Below are positions 25,244 through 33,264 of a DNA stretch of 64,000 bases, in pieces (the first letter of the stretch is position 1; the number at the start of each line of letters is the position of its first letter). The stretch comes from Bacillus_BD sp050389805 (GTDB lineage Bacteria; Bacillota; Bacilli; Bacillales; Cytobacillaceae). The stretch is from assembly GCF_050389805.1 (NCBI RefSeq), contig NZ_CP130945.1, positions 5,087,561 through 5,151,560 on the forward strand, in the 5' to 3' direction. The notes beneath the pieces are model-generated. The model did no database searches. It saw only the letters and a list, made by a program, of their open reading frames with translations, and had not been told where the DNA came from. The translations under genes were made by a program, and so were the position numbers.

Positions 25244-25282
25244 AATAAAAAAAACAGCCTAATCATTCGAATTAGACTGTTT
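25244..25282 (-). terminator. Terminator-like hairpin in the OFA / monooxygenase gap
   Basis: AAACAG-CCTAAT pairs with ATTAG-CTGTTT with one mismatch; on the minus strand it is followed by a T run. It lies in the middle of the 376-bp gap 25012-25387 and downstream, with respect to the minus strand, of the monooxygenase gene. The rest of the gap is AT-rich and shows nothing else recognisable. Confidence 0.6.
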
Positions 25283-25387
25283 CAGCGATATAGTTGAAGT
25301 TTGTTTTTTACAGTATGATCCTTGTTAAATAATTATACAAAATCAAAAATAACTTGGATACTCTTCCAAGAAAAGGTCATTTATTCT

Positions 25388-25672
25388 TTATATTTCGCGA
25401 TATATATTCATTTCTGTACTTTCCCGCATTTCTCTTAGTTTGGGAACGATTCTTCTGACATGTTCACTTTGATTATGCTGCTGAAGCGCCTCTTCATTCT
25501 CCCATTCTTCTATCGTAGTAAGGATAGTTGGGTCATGAATATCTTGATGATAGGTGTACATGATGCATCCTTTTTCTTTTCTTGTTTCTAGGACCACTTC
25601 TCTAGCAAGACTCATATATTTTTCGATACTCGCATCAGGTTTAAGCTTTCCTTTACAAACCACTCTTATCAT
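25388..25672 (-). CDS. Antibiotic biosynthesis monooxygenase-like (ABM) domain protein
   Basis: A 94-aa dimeric alpha-beta barrel protein. MIRVVCKGKLKPD at the start, then ETRKEKGCIMYTYHQD and EEWENEEALQQHNQSEHV follow the order of the ABM/YcnE-type fold, in which small quinol monooxygenases and similar enzymes fall. No cofactor is needed by the family. ATG 25672 has AGGAGATTTAAA upstream; the frame extends further but without support. It follows two Gfo/Idh/MocA genes by 71 bp, probably one operon. Confidence 0.82.
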   Translation of the reverse strand: MIRVVCKGKLKPDASIEKYMSLAREVVLETRKEKGCIMYTYHQDIHDPTILTTIEEWENEEALQQHNQSEHVRRIVPKLREMRESTEMNIYREI

Positions 25673-25743
25673 TTTAAATCTCCTGTTATCTATCATTTTT
25701 TTGTTAATATCTATCTAACTCATCTCGATAAATTTAAATTCAA

Positions 25744-26844
25744 TTATCTCATCTTTTCTTGCAACTTTTCGTAATAAAGATCAGCATCAACCGGGAATTC
25801 AACCGTTTCGTTCATCCAGGAAGATAAATAAATAGCATTCGCAATTTCGACGCTTTGTAAACCGTCTTCTCCAGGGGCAAGGAGAGGTGTCCCTTGCAGG
25901 ATGCTATTGATCCAGTTTTGAATGATTCCAAGGTGGCCTGGATTATCACTTTCGACAGGTATATCTATTCTTTCGTATTCAGGCATACCAAATCCGCCTT
26001 TGTATGTAGCATTAAATTCTCGTTCTGATTGAGCTAGTTTAAAAAATGTCAATTCATTATTTTCAACTACGAGTTTCCCACGATCACCGGCAATTTCAAA
26101 GCGATCCGTTCCAGGGGCTTCCCCTGTTGAAGCGATAAACACGCCTGTCGCACCATTTTCATACTCAACATATGCCGTTACATCATCTTCTACTTCAATA
26201 TCATGATATTTGCCATAGTGACAGAATCCATGGACACGCTTAGGTTTAAGTCCAGTTACCCATTGCCACAAATCCAATTGGTGTGGTGCTTGATTTAATA
26301 AGACCCCACCACCTTCACCTTTCCAGGTAGCCCTCCATTTACTTAAATCGTAATAGCTTTGTGGTCGATACCAATCTGTAATTATCCAATTTGTCCGTTT
26401 TATTGCCCCTAGTTCTCCCGTCTGAATCATTTCTCTTAATTTTTGATACAATGGGTTTGTCCGTTGATTTAACATAATGGAAAATACCTTTCCACTTTCT
26501 CTTGCCGACTGATTCATTTCCATTACATGCTTGCTATAGACCCCTGCTGGTTTTTCAACAAGAACATGAATTCCTTTGGCAAATGCCTTCTTAGCTAATT
26601 CCGGATGACTGAAATGCGGAGTTGCAATAATCACCGCATCAATTCCCGATTCTTGAAAAAACACAGCTTCATCCTGGTAAGATTGTACATTGCCCTTCAC
26701 TTGCATTTTAAGATCCTCAAGCTGCTTTGTTCGGCCACAAACCGCTGTTAATACAGCTCCCTCTACTAGTCCTTTATCCAATTGTAGCGCATAGGTCTTT
26801 CCCATATGGCCGATTCCAATGATACCGACTTTTATATCACTCAT
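25744..26844 (-). CDS. Gfo/Idh/MocA family oxidoreductase
   Basis: A 366-aa NAD(P)-dependent sugar or inositol dehydrogenase-like enzyme: Rossmann site VGIIGIGHMGKTY (6-18), the conserved VEKPAGV (EKP motif with the catalytic Lys) and the C-terminal Gfo/Idh domain with GGGVLLNQAPHQLDLWQW containing the substrate-handling His. Start after GAGGTAAAAAT. It lies 66 bp downstream of a paralogue and before an ABM protein. A shared pathway for a sugar or cyclitol is likely, but no transporter or regulator is next to it. Confidence 0.87.
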   Translation of the reverse strand: MSDIKVGIIGIGHMGKTYALQLDKGLVEGAVLTAVCGRTKQLEDLKMQVKGNVQSYQDEAVFFQESGIDAVIIATPHFSHPELAKKAFAKGIHVLVEKPAGVYSKHVMEMNQSARESGKVFSIMLNQRTNPLYQKLREMIQTGELGAIKRTNWIITDWYRPQSYYDLSKWRATWKGEGGGVLLNQAPHQLDLWQWVTGLKPKRVHGFCHYGKYHDIEVEDDVTAYVEYENGATGVFIASTGEAPGTDRFEIAGDRGKLVVENNELTFFKLAQSEREFNATYKGGFGMPEYERIDIPVESDNPGHLGIIQNWINSILQGTPLLAPGEDGLQSVEIANAIYLSSWMNETVEFPVDADLYYEKLQEKMR

Positions 26845-26910
26845 ATTTTTACCTCGCCATTCCTACTTTTTTATATCATTCCCAATAAAACCCCGATCCC
26901 TCTCTAAAAT

Positions 26911-27915
26911 CTAGGCGAGAGGACGTTGGTATTTTCTGTTCTTAACGATTTCATCCATGACCCAACTCGTTCTCGCACCGGTCATTCCAGTACTCGGGCA
27001 CTTTGTGCTATCTTTTGTTAAGTCAGCCATCATTGTTTCGATAAGGGGTTGATGGACGTGCATCGGCGCTTCAAAGCTCCATTGCTCTTTACTGCTAGAT
27101 GTTGTCAAAAGAACGGGCTCATTACCAAAGGTTGAAAAGGTAATTTTCCCTTTACTGCCAACGATTTCATTCACATCCACATCTTCAAAAGCAGTAAAAC
27201 ACCAACTACCTATTCCATGGACTCCCGACTGGAATCGATAGGTACCTGTAACGATATCTTCCGCACGATAATAACCTGCTTGATTGGATGCAAAGCCTTG
27301 AACATCCTCAATGGGTCCTAATAAAAAGTCTAATAAATCAAGTGTGTGACTGGCTAAATCAAAGAATAGACCACCTCCGGCTATTTCAGCTTGAACTCTC
27401 CATGGGAGATTACTTGAATCCAATACATCATCCGACGCCTTTTGATGCTGGGTCGTTGATACGAAACGAACATCTCCGATTTTTTTACTATCTAATAACT
27501 GTTTTACTTTTAAAAATCTGGGCAAAGCCCTGCGGTAGTAGGCAACATAAAGAGGAACGCCGGCAGCCTTGCATGCGGCAATCATTTCATTACACTCATC
27601 GAAATTTAGCGCCATTGGCTTTTCTACATAGACTGGTTTGCCTGCCTGTGCAACTTTAATGGTATATTCTTTATGTGAACTAGGGGGTGTCGCAATATAG
27701 ACGGCATCAACATCTGGATCGTTAATCAAATCATCCGCATTATCGTACCATTTTGGAACGTGATGTCTTTCTGCGTAGTCCTTAGCTAACACAGCGGTTC
27801 TCCGCATGACGGCAACCAGCTCTGAATTTTCATTTTTTTGAAATGCCGGTCCGCTTTTCACTTCGGTCACATCACCGCATCCAATAATTCCCCAACGTAC
27901 TTTTTTAAATTTCAT
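26911..27915 (-). CDS. Gfo/Idh/MocA family oxidoreductase
   Basis: A 334-aa paralogue of the downstream gene: Rossmann WGIIGCGDVTEV (8-19), VYVEKPMAL with the catalytic Lys, GGGLFFDLASHTLDLLDF with the conserved His. First gene of the three-gene minus-strand operon; start after AGGAGAATAGCC. Substrate unknown. The two enzymes share motifs but little else, so they are old paralogues rather than a recent duplication. Confidence 0.87.
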   Translation of the reverse strand: MKFKKVRWGIIGCGDVTEVKSGPAFQKNENSELVAVMRRTAVLAKDYAERHHVPKWYDNADDLINDPDVDAVYIATPPSSHKEYTIKVAQAGKPVYVEKPMALNFDECNEMIAACKAAGVPLYVAYYRRALPRFLKVKQLLDSKKIGDVRFVSTTQHQKASDDVLDSSNLPWRVQAEIAGGGLFFDLASHTLDLLDFLLGPIEDVQGFASNQAGYYRAEDIVTGTYRFQSGVHGIGSWCFTAFEDVDVNEIVGSKGKITFSTFGNEPVLLTTSSSKEQWSFEAPMHVHQPLIETMMADLTKDSTKCPSTGMTGARTSWVMDEIVKNRKYQRPLA

Positions 27916-28092
27916 GGCTATTCTCCTAATTTTATGTCATTTTTTGCAAAACAACTTCCTTTATTTATGGTTACAGTTCATAACAACTATTTGTAAATCC
28001 TCGCAATGGTTTAGTTTATTGATTTAAGTTAATGATCATCTAGAATTTATCTTTTATAATGCCCTTATAAGGAAAAAAGAGGAGGTTCATAG

Positions 28093-28815
28093 ATGGTTAA
28101 CTTTGAAAAAAATAAACAATTTCATCGAAAATATGCTCTAACTGCTGGCATAGCTCTCATTATTATGGCACTTGCAGCATCTTTTTCCAATGGCTATGTC
28201 CAAGGAAAACTTGTGGTGCCCAATGATGCCACAGTTACGTTTAACAATATCATTTCTTCTACCGCACTTTTCAACGCTGGAATTTTTGGGTGGCTTCTCA
28301 TATTTATTTGTGATGTAGTAGTGGCTTGGGCCCTTTATATATTCCTGCAACCGATAAATAAAAACATTTCATTACTCGGGGCTTTGTTACGCCTAAGTTA
28401 TACGGCTGTATTAGGTGTTGCCATACTAAATTTAGTTTTTGTATCCCTTCTCTCAAGTAGCACTGACTATTTATTTCTATTTGGCGAACAACAACTTCAA
28501 ACCCTCATTTTGCTTTTGTTGGAAGCATTTCATTTTATCTGGTCTATCGGTTTGATTATTTTCGGAGGGCACCTCATAATTGTGGGATATTTAGCTTTTC
28601 ATTCAAAACAAATACCTAAAATCATTAGCATCTTATTAATGATTGCTTCATTAGGTTATATAGCCATTCACCTATTCATCACTTTCCTTCCTTATTTTGA
28701 TGTCATGATTAAAACACTAAAGGTCATTTTTACTGTACCCATGATTTTAGGGGAACTTGGATTTGGATTATGGTTATTATTACAAGGTGGGAAGTACCCT
28801 ATAAAAAAGGGTTAA
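28093..28815 (+). CDS. DUF4386 family membrane protein
   Basis: A 240-aa integral membrane protein with about six hydrophobic segments. RKYALTAGIALIIMALAASF at the start, the DVVVAWALYIFLQP segment and LLRLSYTAVLGVAILNL are the features I associate with DUF4386, a family of unknown function. Start after GAGGAGGTTCATAG. It ends one base before the convergent Crp/Fnr-type gene; the family is often found next to such regulators. Confidence 0.8.
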   Translation: MVNFEKNKQFHRKYALTAGIALIIMALAASFSNGYVQGKLVVPNDATVTFNNIISSTALFNAGIFGWLLIFICDVVVAWALYIFLQPINKNISLLGALLRLSYTAVLGVAILNLVFVSLLSSSTDYLFLFGEQQLQTLILLLLEAFHFIWSIGLIIFGGHLIIVGYLAFHSKQIPKIISILLMIASLGYIAIHLFITFLPYFDVMIKTLKVIFTVPMILGELGFGLWLLLQGGKYPIKKG

Positions 28816-28816
28816 T

Positions 28817-29407
28817 TTATTCCTGATTTCCATCCATACGGACTCTTTTTTTAATTCTGCTCAATGACTCAGGGGTCATCCCCAGAAAACTGGCTAACTG
28901 ATGCTGGGGGACGCGATTGATTAAATATGGTCGTTTCCGTAATATTGCTTTATAACGTTCTTCAGGTGTAGTAGCAATAAATGCAGCAAACTCATCTTGT
29001 ACTTTACCTAAGTTTTCTTTCATCATCTGGCGTGTCATTGATTCCAACTGATTATATTTGTTATACATGTCTTTTTCTGTTTTTAGGTCACCAACAACTA
29101 ATACAGAGTCCTCAAGACAAATAAACGTGTACTCTGAAGGTTTTTCTAGTTTATGATCATTGAATAATCCAAAGGCTTGTTCTTCAATGTAGAAATTGGA
29201 TGTTACCTCTTTTCCCTTTTTATCTATTGAGTACTGTCTGATGCAACCTTTCAACACAAAATAACATCTACTTGGAAAATCTCCTTGTCTGAGGAGCACT
29301 GTTCCCTTTTTATATTCTTCTATAAGAATATTTTTCACGATATCCTGTTGTTCCTCTTCGCTGAGGGTAGTGTATTTATTCATAATATTAAATAAAATAC
29401 TATTCAC
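28817..29407 (-). CDS. Crp/Fnr family transcriptional regulator
   Basis: A 196-aa regulator: cyclic-nucleotide-binding-like beta barrel (GTVLLRQGDFPSRCYFVLKG, about 32-51) and a C-terminal helix-turn-helix (QHQLASFLGMTPESLSRIKK). No Fnr-type cysteine cluster, so not an Fe-S sensor. I use GTG 29407 with AAAGGAAAA upstream; another GTG lies at 29425. It is tail-to-tail with the DUF4386 gene, one base apart, which hints at a functional pair with antisense overlap of the 3' ends. Confidence 0.85.
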   Translation of the reverse strand: MNSILFNIMNKYTTLSEEEQQDIVKNILIEEYKKGTVLLRQGDFPSRCYFVLKGCIRQYSIDKKGKEVTSNFYIEEQAFGLFNDHKLEKPSEYTFICLEDSVLVVGDLKTEKDMYNKYNQLESMTRQMMKENLGKVQDEFAAFIATTPEERYKAILRKRPYLINRVPQHQLASFLGMTPESLSRIKKRVRMDGNQE

Positions 29408-29687
29408 TTTTCCTTTCCCCCTCACAGGTTATAAAATTTATTTTAAATTCTAAAATCCATATAAACCTATATTACGATTTACTTAAGAATATTAAACTTT
29501 TAACTTTATTTAAAAGGAATTAGTCTTGAAAATAAAAATAACAATTGCATTTGAAAAAAAGAAGTTTCTTTTGAAACAAACTTTTATCCGTTATGTCTAT
29601 ATAAGAAGTTTGCGATACCTCCTTAAAATAAAGTATAGTTAGTATCTAATCAAACAATCCAACCCTTCTGATTAAGGATGTGTTAAC

Positions 29688-30395
29688 ATGCGTATTAATA
29701 AATATATAAGTGAATCTGGAAAAGCGTCTAGACGTGGTGCTGATAAATTAATTACTGATGGGAGAGTTACGATTAATGGCAGACGTGCAACGATAGGGAG
29801 CCAAGTTGAACCTGGGGATGACGTCCGAGTAGATGGAAATCCAATCCGAGTGGCAAGGAATAATGTCTATATTGCCTTAAATAAACCTGTAGGCATCACT
29901 AGCACGACAGAAAAAAGTGTTAAGGGGAATATTGTTGATTTAGTCAACCATCCATTAAGAATATTTAATATTGGGCGTCTGGATAAAGATTCAGAGGGCT
30001 TAATCCTTCTTACGAACGATGGCGATATTGTTAACGAAATCCTACGTTCTGAAAATAAGCACGAAAAAGAATATGTCGTTTCAGTAGACAAGCCTATTAC
30101 TCCTGAATTCTTGAAGCAGATGTCAGAGGGAGTCAAAATATTAGGGACAAAAACACTTCCTTGTAAAGTAGTTCAATTATCAAAATTCGATTTTCAAATC
30201 ATTTTGACACAGGGACTAAATCGTCAAATTCGCCGTATGTGTGCCGAATTGGGATACGAGGTTTACCGTTTGCAAAGAATTCGAATTATGAATATTCATT
30301 TAGGCAATCTTCCTCCAGGACAATGGAGAGATTTATCAAAAAAAGAGCGAACTCAATTATTTAGAGAATTGAATTATGAGCCAAAAGAATGGTAA
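29688..30395 (+). CDS. rluF: 23S rRNA pseudouridine synthase RluF
   Basis: A 235-aa RsuA/RluB-family pseudouridine synthase. The N-terminal S4 domain is MRINKYISESGKASRRGAD; the catalytic motif is NIGRLDKDSEGL (Asp in GRLDKDSEG); QGLNRQIRRMCAELGYEV closes the active site. Sequence and length fit the RluF group, which modifies U2604 (E. coli numbering) in 23S rRNA. A single gene; its start is ATG 29688 with GGATGTGTTAAC upstream. Confidence 0.9.
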   Translation: MRINKYISESGKASRRGADKLITDGRVTINGRRATIGSQVEPGDDVRVDGNPIRVARNNVYIALNKPVGITSTTEKSVKGNIVDLVNHPLRIFNIGRLDKDSEGLILLTNDGDIVNEILRSENKHEKEYVVSVDKPITPEFLKQMSEGVKILGTKTLPCKVVQLSKFDFQIILTQGLNRQIRRMCAELGYEVYRLQRIRIMNIHLGNLPPGQWRDLSKKERTQLFRELNYEPKEW

Positions 30396-30570
30396 AAAAA
30401 GCGAACATTAGAACCTCAAGTTTAAGTAAAATGTTCATCTACCAATGTTCAATTAAAAAGATAATAATCTATTAAATCTTAGTGCTTCTTTCCAAGAAAG
30501 AAGCATTAAGGAGGTTATGTTTAAGTCTCGTCTTACCGTTAACAATCTCATTTAGTTACATACTTAAGTT

Positions 30571-30729
30571 TTAATACCTACTGCTATCTATAGTATTATC
30601 CTCAGAACGGTGCTTTGTTAAATATTCCAGTGTCCAGTTCACTTTAGCTTTCTTTATAGGAGATGGTTTTCTTTTCTTCTTACCCCTCTTTACGCTTATC
30701 CACCACAACAACAACGAAATTTGTAACAC
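30571..30729 (-). CDS. Candidate 52-aa small membrane-associated basic protein
   Basis: A minus-strand frame from GTG 30729 to TAA at 30571 reads LQISLLLWWISVKRGKKKR, then KPSPIKKAKVNWTLEYL and a polar tail SEDNTIDSSRY: a short hydrophobic helix, a strongly basic patch, and an amphipathic tail. The coding-like order supports it, but the ribosome binding site is poor. This is the only signal I see in the 535-bp gap 30396-30930 besides a hairpin TGCTTCTTTC/GAAAGAAGCA (about 30482-30504). Confidence 0.3.
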   Translation of the reverse strand: MLQISLLLWWISVKRGKKKRKPSPIKKAKVNWTLEYLTKHRSEDNTIDSSRY

Positions 30730-30930
30730 TTTAAAGATAGGTATATTTCACCTTTCTTCCACACCTTACAATCCACCATTTTTGTATCGTTACCAACAAC
30801 TTCAATGGACAACCTATTTAAAATCATTATCTTTTACCAATTTTTAATGTATTTTACACATAGTAACAGTAATGAAAATAAAGCAAAAGGAGAAAATTTA
30901 ATAGAATATGTAAAAAGGAGGAGATCATAT

Positions 30931-31149
30931 ATGCCACAACCAATGACTACAAAGGAAGTTGAGTATATTGTTGATTCAATGTCAAATGAAGATTTGCTCA
31001 TTAAACAAGCTATTGTGTCCTTATCACATTCACAAACACCAGCCGTTCAACAATTATTTCAACAATTATCCCAACAACACCAGCAGCATTATCAACAATT
31101 GTTGACGACTCTTCATCAGCATGTCCCACTTGCACCAAAAATGCAGTGA
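30931..31149 (+). CDS. Small CotF-like spore coat protein
   Basis: A 72-aa Gln/His-rich protein, MPQPMTTKEVEYIVDSMSNE at the start, then TPAVQQLFQQLSQQHQQHYQ. It resembles the small coat-associated proteins of the CotF/YhcQ family that surround Bacillus spores. I start at ATG 30931 behind AAGGAGGAGATCATAT; the longer frame upstream has no start signal. It lies 21 bp ahead of a second CotF-like gene, so it is probably co-expressed late in sporulation in the mother cell. Confidence 0.75.
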   Translation: MPQPMTTKEVEYIVDSMSNEDLLIKQAIVSLSHSQTPAVQQLFQQLSQQHQQHYQQLLTTLHQHVPLAPKMQ

Positions 31150-31170
31150 AACCAATAAGGAGGATTAACA

Positions 31171-31479
31171 GTGAATCAACAAACACCTTTACTCCAAGAA
31201 AAAGACATTGTCTATTCTTATTTAGCCGACTTGAAACGTTCTGCAAGAGAATACACCACAGCAGCAACCGAGGCGAACTGCCCAGTCGTTCGTCAAATGT
31301 TTGAACAACTTTTACAAGGTACGTTAAACCTTCAGAGTCAAACGTACCAATTAATGTCTCAGCAGGGCTGGTATAATACATCTTCTACTGCAACTAATAT
31401 GGAGATTAATAAGCAAATACAAACGTATCAACAAACACAAATGCAAACAAATCAATTGATTCAACAAAACTTGAGATGA
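31171..31479 (+). CDS. CotF-like spore coat protein
   Basis: A 102-aa protein: EKDIVYSYLADLKRSAREYT, VVRQMFEQLLQGTL and QTYQLMSQQGWYN follow the coat-protein CotF domain (paired helices), with a Gln/Thr-rich tail. GTG start behind AAGGAGGATTAACA. Second gene of the coat pair; Dps follows 81 bp downstream, which may place DNA protection in the same sporulation context. Confidence 0.85.
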   Translation: MNQQTPLLQEKDIVYSYLADLKRSAREYTTAATEANCPVVRQMFEQLLQGTLNLQSQTYQLMSQQGWYNTSSTATNMEINKQIQTYQQTQMQTNQLIQQNLR

Positions 31480-31560
31480 TTCGGTGATCATTATTTTTAA
31501 AATATAAAGTACAAAGTTAAAGATATATAAATAACCCATCATAAGAGAAGAGGGATTATA

Positions 31561-32262
31561 TTGCAAAATCACGATCTACAAGGGTTTTCACCAGATGAAT
31601 TTAAACTATCAAAATCAGGTTTCGATCCACAAATGCCGGGACATGACAGTCCCCATGTAAATGAAATGATTCTGCGTCAAGAGCCAAGAACGGCTAGAAA
31701 AGAAGGCTCTGGAATTAGTCTTCCATATGATACACGGTTAGAAATGGGGTTAATGCTTGATGAACATTTATGCGCCTTAAACGTAGCATTACATCAATAT
31801 ACAAAGCATCATTGGCTTACTGAGGGAGCTGAATCTTTTGGTAGTCTACACCATATTTTAGATGAGCATATAGATGTAACTCAGGATCATATTGATAAAG
31901 TAGGGGAACGTGTGGCACGACTAGGAGTCGTTCCAACAGCTCACCCGGTTACACAGCATGAAATATCTTATATTAAACATGAAGTAGAAGGTCGATACAC
32001 CATGCGAGACTTTCTTCGGAATGACCTCGAGCATGAAATTAAAATTCAAGGAATGCTAAGAAAAACGATTAAGCGTGCTCATGAGCTTAATGACTTTGGC
32101 ACCGTCCAAGTGTTAGAAGAAGTATTATTAAAAAGAGAAGATTTAGGGTATCATCTGTGGAGTCTACTAGAAGATGATTCGTTAGTACGTGGGATGAATC
32201 ATTTACTTGATAATAATGGAGATATAGCATTAAATCGCCATCTAAACGATAAACTAAATTAA
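31561..32262 (+). CDS. dps: Dps family DNA-protecting ferritin-like protein
   Basis: A 233-aa protein, longer than usual Dps (about 150-170) because of a ~60-residue N-terminal extension. The core has the Dps ferroxidase signature: HHWLTEG..FGSLHHILDEH followed by DHIDKVGERVARLG, giving the conserved HxxHW-like, DE-H and D-xx-ER ligands at the subunit interface. The TTG start follows AGAAGAGGGATTATA. It would oxidise and store iron and shield DNA. The N-terminal extension (DGFDPQMPGH-like, charged) may bind DNA; that is inference. Confidence 0.85.
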   Translation: MQNHDLQGFSPDEFKLSKSGFDPQMPGHDSPHVNEMILRQEPRTARKEGSGISLPYDTRLEMGLMLDEHLCALNVALHQYTKHHWLTEGAESFGSLHHILDEHIDVTQDHIDKVGERVARLGVVPTAHPVTQHEISYIKHEVEGRYTMRDFLRNDLEHEIKIQGMLRKTIKRAHELNDFGTVQVLEEVLLKREDLGYHLWSLLEDDSLVRGMNHLLDNNGDIALNRHLNDKLN

Positions 32263-32315
32263 ATAAATGTAATTTTTTAGTAAACCCCGGTGCTCTAATT
32301 CTTATCACAATACTT

Positions 32316-32346
32316 AGTCTTGCTGAGTCATTCAGCAAGACTTTTG
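32316..32346 (+). terminator. Terminator of dps
   Basis: AGTCTTGCTGA pairs with TCAGCAAGACT around a 3-5 nt loop, followed by TTT. Confidence 0.85.
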
Positions 32347-32435
32347 TCAGTGCGCATACATACAACAAACCTTATCTTTTACAATGTGTACACTTTAAAG
32401 TTTTCCTTGCTTTTTTATTTTTGAAAAAACCTCAT

Positions 32436-32915
32436 TTACTTATGATACGGTTCATTCCGATTAATTCGAAAAGCCCGATACACCTGCTCTAATAAGATGA
32501 GTCGCATGAGCTGGTGGGGGAAGGTCATTTTTGAAAAGGATAGTTTCTCATCTGCCCGGTTTAATACATCGTTACTTAAACCAAGGGAACCACCAATCAC
32601 AAAAGCTATTTTACTTTTCCCATACGTAGCAAGCTTATCTAGAGAATCCGCCAGTTCTTCTGAAGATTTCATTTTGCCATCAATGGCAAGGGCAATCACA
32701 TATGTATCCTGAGAGATCTTACTCAGAATTTTTTCTCCTTCTTTTTGTTTCACTTGTTCCATTTCTGCCGGACTTAGCTCTTCTGGAGCCTTTTCATCAG
32801 CCAATTCCGTTATTTCGATTTTGGCATAGCTTGAAAGTCTTTTTAAATACTCGTCTATTCCTGCCTTTAAATATTTTTCTTTTAACTTTCCTATCGTAAT
32901 AATTGAGATATTCAC
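32436..32915 (-). CDS. rlmH: 23S rRNA (pseudouridine-1915 N3)-methyltransferase RlmH
   Basis: A 159-aa SPOUT methyltransferase that methylates pseudouridine 1915 in helix 69 of 23S rRNA on the 70S ribosome. The opening MNISIITIGKLKEKYLKAGI and the knot region IAFVIGGSLGLS, then QLMRLILLEQVYRAFRI and the closing NEPYHK are all family landmarks. Length is exactly normal. The GTG start follows AGTGAGGATAAACT. The gene faces away from the wal operon and the upstream region carries a DnaA-box cluster. Confidence 0.97.
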   Translation of the reverse strand: MNISIITIGKLKEKYLKAGIDEYLKRLSSYAKIEITELADEKAPEELSPAEMEQVKQKEGEKILSKISQDTYVIALAIDGKMKSSEELADSLDKLATYGKSKIAFVIGGSLGLSNDVLNRADEKLSFSKMTFPHQLMRLILLEQVYRAFRINRNEPYHK

Positions 32916-32951
32916 AGTTTATCCTCACTTTACAAACATTTTACAAACAAC

Positions 32952-33263
32952 ATATCCACAATACTTATCCACATATCCACAAATTTTTCCACATCTTGTG
33001 GGAGAGCATTCGTTCCCTACAAGATATGCGCCTTAATTCGACATGATTTTTACGGTTGTTAGTATCTGAAAATTGTCTCATTTCTTACTCTAAAAACCTT
33101 GATAAATCAACATTTGTATAAAAAAATGCCTTTTTAACATCTCAAAAGTATCTTATCATTATCGACATCATTTAAAGACTTATCAACATGTGGATATCCT
33201 CGCTATTTTACCATAACACCCAAAAAAAGGAGAGCATCTACTGCTCTCCTTTACTTATCCACA
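32952..33263. promoter_or_regulatory. DnaA-box cluster between rlmH and htrC
   Basis: Against TTATCCACA: perfect at 32965-32973 and 33255-33263; one mismatch at 32952-32960, 32973-32981 and 32985-32993, plus TTATCAACA at 33180-33188 and inverted TGTGGATAT at 33189-33197. Four boxes lie within 42 bp. A DnaA-box cluster at this locus (yydA/rlmH) is also known in B. subtilis. It fills most of the 349-bp gap 32916-33264; the rest holds the htrC terminator. Confidence 0.8.
33227..33252 (-). terminator. Terminator of the wal operon
   Basis: AAAGGAGAGCA pairs with TGCTCTCCTTT around a 5-nt loop; on the minus strand it is followed by TTTT. It lies just after htrC. Confidence 0.9.
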
Positions 33264-33264
33264 T

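Noticed and set aside
30805..30930. N-terminal extension of the first coat-protein ORF
   Set aside because: No start signal at 30805; a strong AAGGAGGAG sits before ATG 30931, which gives the normal coat-protein start.
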